A DNA stretch of 64,000 nucleotides from Enoplolaimus lenunculus (taxonomy: Eukaryota; Nematoda; Enoplea; Enoplida; Thoracostomopsidae). The first letter of the stretch is position 1; every line of letters starts with the position of its first letter. The stretch covers positions 50,001-114,000 of the forward strand of contig JASANG010001811.1 in the NCBI GenBank assembly GCA_030248215.1. Reading direction: 5' to 3'. Below, in pieces: positions 35,760 to 47,107 of the stretch. The notes under the pieces are model-generated. The model was not told the origin of the DNA, made no database searches, and saw only the letters and a list, made by a program, of their open reading frames with translations. Position numbers and translations under genes: made by a program.

Positions 35760-36870
35760 TCAGTAAGCGCCGAAGATTCAAAGCAGTCGCTGATCCGTTG
35801 ACTTCCAGAAAGTTACAGAGCGAATACAACAGTTAAACACTGGCAACAGGTTTTCCTTACCACAATCCAAGTGTTCGCCAAGTGTTCGGTCAACGGTCGC
35901 ACGTAACTGGCTTCTCCACAGCGGGGGGCCCAGCACTTTTCGAAATTTTCATTTTCCCCCGGCGAAAATTTTGCCGCCCCCAGGAAAGGCCCCCCGGCGA
36001 ATTTTCGGCCGCCCCCAGCAAAATGCTCCCCAGCAAATTTTTTTGCTGGGGCCCCCCAGGACTTTTCTAGGTCAAAAATTTTCAATGTTAAAACGTAAAG
36101 ACCTGGACTTCTTTTGAGGCGGACATTCGGCAAAATATGATTTTATATTACGCTGAGTACTCATAATTTTTAATAGCGTTACAAATACCGGTAGTAACTA
36201 GTACAATTCAATAATGAACTGAAAAAGCACAATTATATAAAGACCGTTTCAGGGCATACAGGATTCGAAAGTACCTTGCAGCAGCAAATTCAACCCGCCT
36301 GAGCCTTATGATAAATTGAAGCTGTGACTAATATACAAAATATATATTAATCACAGTTTCAATTATAGATTATCTATATTTTATATAATTGTGCATCTTT
36401 CAACTTCTGGTTAAGTTGTCAGTATATACGTAATATTAGTTAAAATTATTGTTATTAGCGTTTGCGAGAAATTTTTGTCATGTTGAGCGATGAGTAATCT
36501 TACGTTGAGTTGGAAACACGGTCTAGAATGAAAAAATGGTCCAAAAAGTCGGTTTGCAAAATTTTAAGCCTGCCCCCCAGGACACCCCAGATCATCTGGG
36601 GGCCCTAGGAAAACTGCCCCCCAGGAAACTCCTGGGGGGCCCCCAGGAAACGCCCCCCCGGCGGAAATTTTCAAGCTGTGGAGAAGCCAGCGTAATCGCC
36701 AGACAGTTGGTCGAGTAAACGGCCCAACACTAACCACCACATGTTCGCCAGATGTTCGAAAGAAATTCAGCAAGTATTCCAAGAAATAAGAGTCGCCCGC
36801 AGTAACATATCGAATTCGCCAGAAGTTCAACCACTCCTCGAAACGAATAAATACTGAAACAATCACGCAA
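35760..36870. mobile_element. GC-rich palindromic element nested inside the large element
   Basis: CTGGCTTCTCCACAGC at about 35911 and GCTGTGGAGAAGCCAG at about 36672 face each other. Outside them GTTCGCCAAGTGTTCG pairs with CATGTTCGCCAGATGTTCG. Inside are dense GGGGGGCCC/CCCCCAGGA words. It looks like a non-autonomous insertion of about 1 kb. Edges are approximate. Confidence 0.5.
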
Positions 36871-37325
36871 ATAAAACAATTAAATTACCAATTAATGCCT
36901 AAACGTCAAAATATGTGTAACCATCTAGACTGCCTTTGCAGGCTTACAATCGCATGGTGTTTAACAACAATTTTGCTCGAGAGTCAAAATTCCACATTTT
37001 TTGTTTATAGAATATTCCCCATTTTAATATTCTTAAAATAAAAATTACCCAAAACTATTTACAAAAAACTGAAGCTTGATTATATTCCGGATTTGAAGCA
37101 AAATACAAAATCCCATTTTTTAATCTGTACAAAATATACAATGTTGTCCTTACCGTGATCATCCCTAAAACAAAACAAAAATAACCTTACAAATACATAT
37201 AAGTTATAACGAACATGGGCTGCGGGTCAATTGCAGAAGCAACTACTGAAGCGTCATATCACAGAAAATTTGTAAAAGTTTTAATTGTTTCTCGCACACG
37301 CGTGAACAAATTTCCCTTTTCATTC

Positions 37326-37658
37326 TTAGCTGGCCACTAGCTCGGGACTAAACTTAGTATCATCTGGTGAGAGACCTGTACCCCAAACTACGTCATACTT
37401 ATTTGCCTCAGCTAAAAGGCGAGACTCTGTGTGTAATAATGCATATTTAAGTTTGGGATGTTGCAAAAACTTAGCTTTTACTCCCTTTTGCATGATAGCT
37501 ACTTTATCCTTCTGAAAGCCTACTGCGTCCTGGCTGGTGCGCCTTTATTGATTGATAATATTGTTTGACACAATTGTATTGCTGATTATCTAAAGTGAAA
37601 CTTACTGGATAAAGTTTGAAAATACATGTGTTTTACCGCAAACCGGAACTACAATCAT
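37326..37658 (-). pseudogene. NADAR (YbiA/DUF1768-like) domain remnant (fossil)
   Basis: Separate blocks match the NADAR family, N-glycosidases acting on ADP-ribose-type and riboflavin-pathway metabolites. They are HVFSNF (family F-SNF), QYNCVKQYYQSIKA (family Y-x-S-E-x-Y-x-Q-x-x-KA), then KAKFLQHPKLKYALL and KYDVVWGTGLSPDD (family K-F-x-Q-x-x-x-L and D-x-x-WG-x-GL). It begins just downstream of the helicase stop, on the same strand. It is broken in more than one place and shorter than typical members. The WGxGL block makes the family call fairly secure. Confidence 0.65.
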
Positions 37659-37701
37659 TTTAAAAAACATAAAAATTGTCTTTACCTATAATGTTGTCGC
37701 G

Positions 37702-40118
37702 TCAGGAATTAGACACCGTTGAACCATCAACATCAGCAATGTCGTCTGAGGTTAGGAACGGGTTAGCTAGACATGCTCGCAGATGAATAAATTGTCTAAC
37801 ATCAGGTGAAAATGGTTCAATAAATGCATTTACTTCGCAACACTCTCGTAATGCTTCACGGATCAAAGGTTGATCGAGGAAATGTAGAGCTTTGCAAATA
37901 AAAAGTTGACCTTTCGCACACGGGTTATGGTAACGTTAACCCGGCGGTATTCAGAAAAAAACCCATCGGGTGGGGTTGTTTACAGGTGTCAGCCGATCGC
38001 AGCGAGCGTACTAAGCTGATTATCATGAATTCCCGTTCGTCACCGTGCCACGTATTACCGCAAGCAATTTTTATACCCGGGTATTGAGTGCCCAGTAATT
38101 GTTTGAGCAAATCAGACTGCACTGCATATGCAGCATTAATTCCAATGCTGGTAGGATCGACATAAGCCTCATGCATTAGGATATTGACCAGCTTGCACAC
38201 TGCAACGATCTCATGCCGATTATAAGCTCACCCCATGGCAATGAATGATGCACGCTTTCAATATGCCAAAAAACAATCGGCTTGGAAAACGGGAATTTGC
38301 GCGCCACTAGACAATGCGAATTCTTGCCCCGACGCACAACTCAACGGTGTATCTGCATACACAATACGATTGGGATGTTTCAACAGCGAGTCTACCGTAC
38401 GATAATTTTCCTGCAGTTGTATAATTTTGCATCGGTTGTTATCCTGAACCAAGGATAACAACAATTCCGAGCCGGACTCCTCAGCGCCAACTCCCAATAG
38501 AATAACCTGGCTCGCGGCTGCCAGCGGGAGAACGACAGACATTCTAGGCAAATCGACAGACGCAGCGTCATCAATGGCAACCACGTCAAAAATACTGCGG
38601 CTCAACTGGAGTCGTCTGTGGTCTTACGAGAAGTATCCAAGCTGTTAACCAAATCTATGATGGCAAGATCCATGGTACAAACTATAATCTTATGCCTCAA
38701 TATATCCCCAGAAGACCTTATTTCACGAAAAGCCACCGGCAAGCTATCCCCGTCTTAAATAACGTAGCACGATTGCAGCTGTAGGTACTTCGTGGTGTCC
38801 GAGAGCGTGTAAGTTCTGTACCAATTTAAGAGCCAAGATGTTCGCCGCCGCCTTAATACAAGTAACACACAAAAATGGTTTTCTCGAGTTACCACGAGTT
38901 AGGGCTGATATGATTCTTGCTAAGGTACTGGTCTTACCGGTTCCTGGAGGTGCCTTACACAATAACATCTTAGCACCATTCAGTACAGCTTCAAAAACTT
39001 GGCGTTGACTATGATTCAACCAAGCCATATGGTCGCACACAGCCGGAGATGTCATTCAATCATTTGTACTCTCAGACATTGTGTTCATTAACCCACAAAA
39101 AAGAAACCCATATAGTGACCGCCAAGTGATAAAGAACCGCTGGATGAAACTTTTCTTCGGCTTTCGGCCAACGCTTTCATATATGTGGATTTTGACGTCT
39201 CCATTGCTTCTACCGTTTCCCCACTATGGTCCTCGCTGTTGTTATTCAACAACTCCAACAACTGGTCCTGTTCGATGTAGGTTGTTTGGGAAGGCTCGTT
39301 TTGCCGATCAATACGCAACGCAACAAAGATATCAAATATTCGAGCGCAGGGCCCATTACTGGAATAAGTGATAAATTTTGTAGTTGTCGAATCATTGGAC
39401 CGTGGCAAAAGAATTTTCGCGTGCCGCCATTTAATTTAAATTTTACTAGAGTCCAATTACTGGGCGTCACTTAATATCCAATAACAGCGGTTAAAATCTT
39501 AACATCCCAATCGGGATGCACCAGACAGGCCATTCGACCACTGAGCTTAAGGTTTTGAAATTAATGAGTTTCCGTTGTATTAGTCAAGAGTAACCAGGCA
39601 GAAGGCACTGCTACGAACTCGCTCATATCAGCTGACGAGTTTTGGCCAATGGCCTCAAAATCAGCGGCGACAGTCAACGATAGTTGAATAACTGAAGCGC
39701 GTGGCGAGCCGTCTTTTTCAAATTGAATATGGCCCAACAATTCTGCTAAAACTCTGTATGGAAGATTAGCCATGATCTCCTCATTGTTAGCTACACTCAG
39801 TGGTTCCGCCGGTAACTCAAATGAAATCTGCCAATGATACACAGGCCGCTGGACCAGCGTCAAAGTCGGAGCTACTGTATACTGCGCCCATACTTCGAAA
39901 TATGAAGCCAGCTTTTTGTTCGTGATTTTAGTAGGTTTTAAACATCGATCAATTGCTGCCGCATCAGTTGCCTCATTTGGAACTCCAAGTGTCGACGGAG
40001 GCACCAAAGACAAATGTTTCTGTTCAGTGTCAGCACTAGACCGTCGAACCAGCGCTTCCAAACATTGATCGATTTGTTCATCCAGATGCAAGTCGTTGTA
40101 GTCCCGCTGAATTATCAT
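37702..40118 (-). pseudogene. UPF1-like SF1 helicase remnant (fossil)
   Basis: Separate blocks keep the order of UPF1/ZNFX1/MOV10-type superfamily 1 helicases. An N-terminal non-helicase region lies at 40118-39561. Motif I, APPGTGKTSTLARI, is near 38930. Motif II, VVAIDDAAS, is near 38570, followed by QVILLGVGAE and QENYRTVDSLL. Then comes GNTWHGDEREFMIIS near 38010 (motif V), then TITRVRK (motif VI). The C-terminal end is at 37702. About 800 codons in total. It is broken at several points and not expressible as one protein. It is the cargo of the large inverted-repeat element rather than a clear host gene. Confidence 0.75.
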
Positions 40119-40198
40119 TCCGACTGGTGCAAACTTTTTGACACCCCGGTTGGACCACGGGTGATTTTAAAAATTTGTGGTGACCTTTAAAATCTGGG

Positions 40199-40260
40199 AT
40201 ATAAAAGCAACTGAGAAAGACTCGATTAGAGGGTTCTCAGTTAGTTGCGTGGGACTTGTT
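40199..40260 (+). promoter_or_regulatory. Candidate TATA promoter pointing to the right arm
   Basis: GATATAAAAGCAAC at 40199 is followed after about 30 bp by GTTCTCAGTTAG, a plausible initiator. It points away from the helicase remnant, into the right arm. No coding frame follows, so it could drive a non-coding transcript or be chance. Confidence 0.3.
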
Positions 40261-40271
40261 TTACAGAAGTT

Positions 40272-41017
40272 CTGTCAGTCAGAGTTTTGAATTTATGCAC
40301 CCAGTGGAGTTGTTTATTTATCGAGTTACCTAAGTTTACTTGCTTGCGCTCTGTGATTTATATCATTTTGGGAGTATTGTTACAGTAATTTAAGTACTGT
40401 ACAGACTTAGTTTTCAAAGTTGAGGTTTTAATGAAATTTTGGAGACTTTAACTAGCTTGGTGTACCAACTTTTGAGAAGGGTAATGGAAATTTATTAGTA
40501 ACTTAGCAGACCCGCCGGTATGAAATTTTGCTTGAATTTTGTGGTCCCGGGTGTCGGTTCATGTATTATTTTAGTGATATTACAAACTACCTAATGACTG
40601 TTCCACAAGGACAGTCTAGCTTTATTTACTCAGTGCCATTTGGTAATCTCGTAATTGGGTGTTTACGTATATTAGTAGACGTTGGTTGTTGTGGCACCGT
40701 AAGGGTGGCCTCAGCAGTTTAATATTTTGAATTTGTCTTGGACGTGGTCCATTTGATTTCAATTTTAAATTGGGGTGACAATAGTCATTGTGGGGTGACA
40801 GTAGAACGTATCATTTGTGCATCAAAGCGGTTAGTAATCGTCTTAGAAGTTCTGAATTGTGTACGTATTCCATTTTGGGTGTGGGAATACTGACATTAAT
40901 TGGTTAGTGTACGTACTGTGCAGGTTCTGTTACAAGTATAGAGTATTTTCTTGCTTAGGTAACCACGAACTTAGGAAGGTGTTCCTAGTAGTGCCGACCA
41001 AAATAGTTCGCTGTTAC
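40272..41017 (-). repeat. Right arm of the large inverted-repeat element
   Basis: Inverted partner of 34109-34821. It is about 30 bp longer, partly from an extra GGGGTGACAATAGTCATTG-type unit near 40770. The outer edge reads TAGTTCGCTGTTAC. Confidence 0.9.
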
Positions 41018-41740
41018 ATTTTGCTCAACTCATCCCAAGTCTGTAACGGAAATAATGTCATATTCAACATGTCTGTGTCAATATATATTAAGTTTTGCTA
41101 AAAATATCACACACTCTTTATGTCTTAATAGCAACTCACGTTCTAAATGTTCGTTGCAAACGATAACTTTACACTCCCTACAAACATTTTTGTTAAGCGA
41201 AAAACTCAGCGCACACTGCGTTCATCCGTTTGTCTGCAGAATGCACCAAGTTACATACTCTTGTCTAAGAGATCGTGCACTTTTCTTAGTAATATACTAA
41301 ACCAAACCAAATCCTTTTAAATAATAACTTACAGAAGCATTCTAGTAATTCTGAATAACAATGAACCCGAGATTTGTGTTAATTTACATAATACCTGTAT
41401 TAATCATTGCTAGTTATCCTTCTAGCAACCGAGGTGAGGTTCAATCCAAAGTATTATTAAAGCTTCCCTGCGCTTGACAAAACAAGTCAAACCTTAACGA
41501 AACCAAAATATGCAAGAACAAATATTACACTTTCCAGGCTCAAATATTCGACGTTGCATTCAGTAGAACCAAATATACGTAAGGAACCAGGTAAATATCA
41601 AGTTACTTGTATGTGCCTCTAAGCTTATTTATGTGGGTACCTTGCGATTTTATCATATATTTTTAAATAACTGATTCCGGAATTTAGCTTAATCGCACAT
41701 TATGTCTCTATGCAGTTTTATAAACTAAAAACAAATACGG

Positions 41741-41746
41741 TTTATT
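41741..41746 (-). terminator. Polyadenylation signal of dehydrogenase copy 2
   Basis: AATAAA on the minus strand, about 45 bp beyond the stop codon at 41790. Confidence 0.5.
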
Positions 41747-41789
41747 GAATTCTAAATTTGAATCGTACGTTTTAAAAATATTGTGTTTT

Positions 41790-44700
41790 TCACTTAAACG
41801 ACTGCGTAATCCGCTCACTCAGATCCCAAAATTGTTCACATAAACGATCATCAAGCGCCAGTTGCGGCAATGGTGCTGCCTTGCAGTTTCGGAAAAAGTG
41901 ACCACTGACGTGATTTAAACTATGAGACGTTGCCAGATACAACTGAGTTCGAGCGCCATCAGAAATTGTATTCTGAAATCATGTTTCTATTGGTATTTTG
42001 TATGAAAGTGTGCGTCACTTTCCGCCAGTTGATAGATCTTCAAACGCGCAACGTCTACAAACGCATTACTTCCACAACTGGACAAGTTGTGGCAATTTCT
42101 GTGAAACTTACAATCCTCGAATTTCGCTTAGGTCGTCCTTGTTTTGTTCATAGAGTTTACAAAACCAAATTGTTTATAGTTAACCTCCAACATTTCGAAT
42201 GAAATACCCATCACTTGACGCAGTTATCTACAAAACTGCGAATGCAAAACGATAATGCGAGCCACTGTTAAAGCACAAACATGCGACTTACTCCGAAACC
42301 AGCAATGGTCAAAAATATATACAGAAAACCCGACAAAGTAGGCGTCGATTTATTCCATATATTCGTTTTGATAATTCCTGGATGACAACAATTGGTTGTT
42401 ACACCTGAAAAAATCATGCAATTACAGGTGAAATAATCAAAATATCGAATAAGGTAATCGTAGTATATGTTCTAATTTATTTTATATTAAGTTATATTTT
42501 ACACAACCGTGAAGTGTTTGTTCCGATTTTGTTAGATTTTGTGATTTCTATTACGCTTCGGATATACGTAATCCATTACCATTTCTTCACCCTGTAATAT
42601 AGCGAAACACACAAAATATAAGTCTTACCAGATCCACGGCAAATCGCAGCTAATTGTCGTGTGAACAATACATTAGCCAGTTTGCTAATTTGATAAACTT
42701 CCCAAAATCGATACTGAGATTCAAAATTAAGATCTTGCAGATCAAACCGTGGTGCTTCATACGCCGCTTTTGAAGACACATTAACAACGCGAGACGGCGC
42801 CGACTTTTTCAACACATCTAAAAGTAGGCCTATGGTTAGGTCAACATGCTAGGGGGGTAGCAAAATAATGTTAGCAGGTTCATGTTGTTGTTTATTTCGC
42901 AAGACTTGCAGGTGAAGGTATACCATTTTTGGTGCGGCATTTTTTCTAGGGGGCTGAGTCCCACTTGGCACCCCCCTGGCAACGGGCCTGCATGAAACAC
43001 CAGCTACAAATTTTATTAATCTTTTAAAAAAATTGAACTGAAAACTGTATCAACTAAATAGGCAATGATATATTCTATTCATACCTACAGTTATATATTA
43101 GAAAATTTCGCTACTCATCCTCCTTTTTCGATGTTCTACTTTAGTTGCTAATCGTTTATACAAGGACCGCGAATTATAGTAACAAGCCAATGGCTGCTAT
43201 ATAAACGCAGCAACGTTAGCCAAAATAAGGTATTAAAATAGATTTATTTAGTAGCAATCATTCAATTCAGTGCGGCCTGCAATTAAATTTCGATGAAGCT
43301 ATCAGTGGATAGGCGTTAAATGCTATATAGTAAAGCAACCACTAGCAATAAATGAAATATTGCTAATCCAATCATGCAGTTTTCACAGATGCTAAAAACT
43401 TTCTGATCGTAAAAACAGTCAAAACTGTTGTGGGAAAAACAAACTCAAACAATTTAATTAATTTCTTACCAAGCAGTAGAACTGTGAGCAAAAAGTGACC
43501 ATAATGATTCGATTGCATTGTCACTTCTACGCCGTCTTTTGTCAATTCCCGTTGAGATGCTAAAACATATTTCTGCTCGTTAAATAATATTATTTAAACG
43601 TATGCATGACATAGGTTATTGATTTACAGAACGATTAACATGATACCACCAGGGTGCAACCGGAATTACAATTTACCGGAACCGGAACCGGAATTTGAAA
43701 ATTTTACCGGAACCGGATCCGGAACCGGAAAGTGAAAAATGCATTTCACCAAAAATTTCATTTTAATCTTATTTTTTGCTCTATTATTTGTGAAATAACC
43801 TTAGTCGAACATAGGTATTTATTTTATTTGTTGTATTTTAGATTTTCGTCGTCGACTGAAGTGAAATCCACCATCAATGGCTTATATTCGGAATACAAGT
43901 GGCTTTCTAAAGAGATTCTTAAAGATTAGCAAAGTTAAAAAAACGGCCAAATTAAAACACCGGAATTTTTAAATCCGGTAAAAATTTACCGGAACCGGAA
44001 CCGGAAGGTGAAAAAATGCCGGAACCGGAACCGGAATTCCGGTTGCACCCTGGATACCACCAAGCCATGGTATAGCCTGGATTTTACAAAGAGGAGTTAC
44101 ATTTCATGAAAATTTCGAAGGAACGTGTTTGTGTCACAAACTCAACAAGAATGTAATATTCGACCGCAAAACCGACACTACTGGCAACGCCAGTACGCTC
44201 CTGCTCCAAACTAAACTGAAAATCAAAACTTTAAAACATTGAATATTTAACACAACAAGAAGTCAAGCATACATTGCTAAACATCAAACTTACGTGAATA
44301 GATTCCTGCGTTATTAATGAGACAATGAAGTGACGATTCTTTCTTTCGAAAAGCAGCTGCACACATGCGAACAGATACAAAATTGCACAAATCAAGTTCA
44401 ATCACATGAATGTTTTCGTTTGCAGTCGCGCGTTTAATTTCGTCTAAACAGTGCTCACTCTGTCCCAATGCTAATTTAATAACATGCAAAAGTTCCACTT
44501 CCACACATTACTGTTTATATTATTCTCCACTTAACATTATTACTATGCTACGGCTGAGAGTTTCGGGCCAAGCCTACGCCTGCACTCTTTTGGTACAGTT
44601 GCAACATTTAAAAATAAATACCCAAACTCGGAATTTTTCGGTGAAAATACTCGGAATACCCGACATACCCGGACAAAGATGTAACTCTACCTTATTAACT

Positions 44701-45174
44701 ATGTTAAAAATATTTGAACAAATTTTGAACAAATCATTTCAACCATTTACCTGCAACACTTAAGCCAAGAACTGTATTTCTACATGTCATGTACACTGTT
44801 GCACCATGTTCCGCCAATTCACGCACAGTCGCTTTTCCCAACCCTAAAAAATGATGGTAAACGCGTGAATAAAAATATAATCCATCCTAATACGAGTCAG
44901 CACTATTATAACGTTACCATTTCGCTTAAACAAAATCTACCAGTGATCACAAATTACAGACACGAAAATTTATAATGAATCTAGACGCTTTTATTACTTT
45001 TAGCTTACCATGCGTTGCGCCCGTTACTAAAAATACGATATTCTTCAACGACCGATCAATTCTATAATCTATAAACCGACGTTTGATTATTCTAAGCAAT
45101 AAGTACACTCCAGCGGTGAGCAAAAACGATTTCACCACAGCAACTTTGGTTATTTCAAGTGAAATTAAAAACAT
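41790..45174 (-). CDS. Membrane-anchored short-chain dehydrogenase, RDH11-14-like (copy 2)
   Basis: Tandem paralogue of the gene at 28295-32935. Seven exons: 45174-45009, 44843-44751, 44443-44294, 43559-43470, 42817-42629, 42404-42292, 41972-41790. Exon lengths are the same as in copy 1 (166, 93, 150, 90, 189, 113 bp) except the last (183 against 186); 327 residues. The N-terminal hydrophobic helix is followed by KRRF. TGATHGLG spans intron 1, then NNAGIY, NVSSKAA, YQISK (catalytic Y and K) and CCHPGII. The tail is FWDLSERITQSF. An earlier in-frame ATG at 45231 would add 19 residues. Intron 3 contains a MITE (43650-44052). The classical SDR active site looks complete, so it is likely functional; substrate is unknown. 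Confidence 0.9.
43650..44052. mobile_element. hAT-like MITE family B with perfect 8-bp target duplication
   Basis: Starts CAGGGTGCAACCGGAATTAC and ends AATTCCGGTTGCACCCTG. Flanked by GATACCAC on both sides (43642-43649, 44053-44060). Several ACCGGA units lie inside each end, around a unique middle containing a chance 65-codon frame. In intron 3 of dehydrogenase copy 2. Confidence 0.9.
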
Positions 45175-45747
45175 TTTAAATAGTTTAAGCAATCTTTTAA
45201 AACAATTAATAACACAGACAAGCTCTACCATAACCTGTGGCGCAATTGAACCTAATACATTTTTCTACGTAGACCGAGAACTCGAGATTAACGTTGACTG
45301 AACCTAGTATGAACATAAAACCAAAGTTATAGACAGTAATTGGCAAACGTTTACACTCAGAATAACATTATTATTGGTTTTACCAACCCTCCTGGAGCCA
45401 CATTTGGATTGGTCATAACTGATCTTGAAACGCGAGTTTTTGGTCAGGTGTTCAGGATAGTCGTCCGTTCAACCTACGGCTTAAAATGTTAAGAAGTATA
45501 CAAGGATTTCCAGATGACTTAAATATTCTACCTCCGGTTACTCTGATGTGTAGCTGTAACTTTGAAGCTCACGCTCCAGGAAACTGCCAACTCTTGGATA
45601 ATTTTATGCTGCACTGAAACTATATAATTGCGACCGCAAAAATAACGGAATTTCAGGTATTTCTATATCACAAAAGTGGCATCCCTCTTTAAAGGTGAAC
45701 TCCAAAACCATGTTTCGCACTGAAAACGGTGTTTTAATGTAAGTTGC

Positions 45748-46654
45748 GGCCCATGTATAGAACAGGGGCTTCCAGTTTTCCAGGGTGGAAAACTTTTGAC
45801 CAGGAGTGCAGCGCAGCCACTCCTGTATGACTGCATGATTTTCCACTGGTTGGTGGGAAAAATCACAGGCATAGGTTTTGCTGGGGAAAAGTGGAAGATT
45901 CATAAGCCTGGATATTCCCTGGTTCGGTAGGGAAAATCTGTAATGTGTAAAATTTGTTTGGAAAACGGGAAAAGTGGAAAATTTAAACGCCTATATTTTC
46001 CATTGGTTGGTAGGGAAAATATGAAGCTATGCTTCAGATTTTCCCTAGCAACCCAGGGTAATAATCTAGGCATTACAATTTTCTACTTTTCCCGTTTTCC
46101 AACCAAAGCTGTGCTTCAAATTTTCCCTACCAGTCCAGGGTGAAATCAAGGCATTAAAATTTTCCCCTTTTCCATCCAACACCTATGCTTCAGATTTTCC
46201 CTACCAACCCAGGGTAAAAATTTAGGCCTTAGAATTTTCCACTTTTCCCCGTTTTCCAACCAAAACCTATGCTTCAGATTTTCCCCACCAACCCACAGTA
46301 AAATCTAGACATTAAAATTTTCCACTTTTCCCGTTGTTCAACCAAAACCTATGTCCTACGCTTGAACTTTCCAGTTTTCCCAGTTTCCAACCAAAACCTT
46401 TGCTTCAGATTTTCCCTACCAAACCAGGGTAAAAATTTAGGCATTAGAATTTTCCACTTTTCTCGTTTTCCAACTAAAACCTATGCTTCAGATTTTCCCT
46501 GCTAACCCAGGGTAAAATCAAGGTATTAAAATTTTCTTAATTTTTCTACCAAAACAGCGGAAAATTTGGCCGTCATACAAGAGTGGCTGGCTGCACTCCT
46601 GGTTATAAGTTTTCCACCGTGGAAAACTGGAAGCCCCTGCGCAATACATTGGCC
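45748..46654. mobile_element. 907-bp hAT-like MITE with internal tandem array
   Basis: Flanked by a perfect TAAGTTGC duplication (45740-45747, 46655-46662). Inverted ends of about 85 bp (GGCCCATGTATAGAACAGGG against GGCCAATGTATTGCGCAGGG, then CTTCCAGTTTTCCA). Between them, an array of about eight diverged units of roughly 80-90 bp contains TTTTCCCTACCAACCCAGGG and TTTTCCACTTTTCCC. Family A ends on a different core. No transposase. Confidence 0.9.
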
Positions 46655-46944
46655 TAAGTTGCGAACCTTTTCACGCGCTAATTTTCTGTATTGCTCGCTA
46701 TTAATGAATTGCAACAACCGTTTAATGAAGAATGTTTACTGCAAAAACGTGAACGTATATGTACACATGTGCTATGCTGTATCAGTGTATTATAAAGAGA
46801 TTCAAACACCGCTTCAGTTAGGTTGTATTACAACGAAGCAAACAATGCTTTGTGGTGTGATGAACCGACTTCCATCAGAGTGAAAACAAATTCCGGTTGC
46901 GTTCTGAACGTAATCACTTTTAACCGTTTAAATTTGAAAAAATA

Positions 46945-47064
46945 AGGGGTGACGCCAGACTTATGCGCCGCCGTCCGCCACCATACGATATCGAACGTAA
47001 TTCACGTACGACACCGCACGGCGCAGGATGGTGACGGACGTCAAACAAAGTATAGCGCCACCCT
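46945..47064. mobile_element. MITE family E (CpG-rich), short copy
   Basis: AGGGGTGACGCCAGACTTA on the left faces TATAGCGCCACCCT. The interior has GCGCCGCCGTCCGCC and ACCGCACGGCGCAGG. Relatives are at 3265-3466 and 31186-31362. Confidence 0.6.
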
Positions 47065-47107
47065 AAAACATTTAAAATAATAGCTTACTTCCATTTATAA
47101 ACCCTTC

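Larger units (their letters stand above)
34109..41017. mobile_element. Large 6.9-kb element with ~0.7-kb inverted ends, carrying helicase and NADAR remnants (fossil)
   Basis: The left arm (34109-34821) and right arm (40272-41017) are inverted copies, from GTAACAGCGAACTA at the outer edge to TTCAAAACTCTGA at the inner edge, roughly 90% alike by eye. The interior encodes, on the minus strand, remnants of a UPF1-like SF1 helicase and a NADAR domain, plus a nested GC-rich palindromic element. No transposase, integrase, polymerase or capsid gene was recognised, so the superfamily is unknown; Mutator-like, Academ-like or Polinton-kin origins are all unproven. The element is broken in several places. 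Arm divergence suggests considerable age. It lies between the two tandem dehydrogenase genes. Confidence 0.75.

Noticed and set aside
34109-41017. Polinton/Maverick identity
   Set aside because: Long inverted ends fit, but no polymerase, integrase, ATPase or capsid gene is recognisable and the length is short, so the name is not supported.
45900-46540. CRISPR-like regularly spaced repeat
   Set aside because: The units are diverged, contiguous and enclosed by hAT-like inverted ends; there are no unique spacers, and this is animal DNA.
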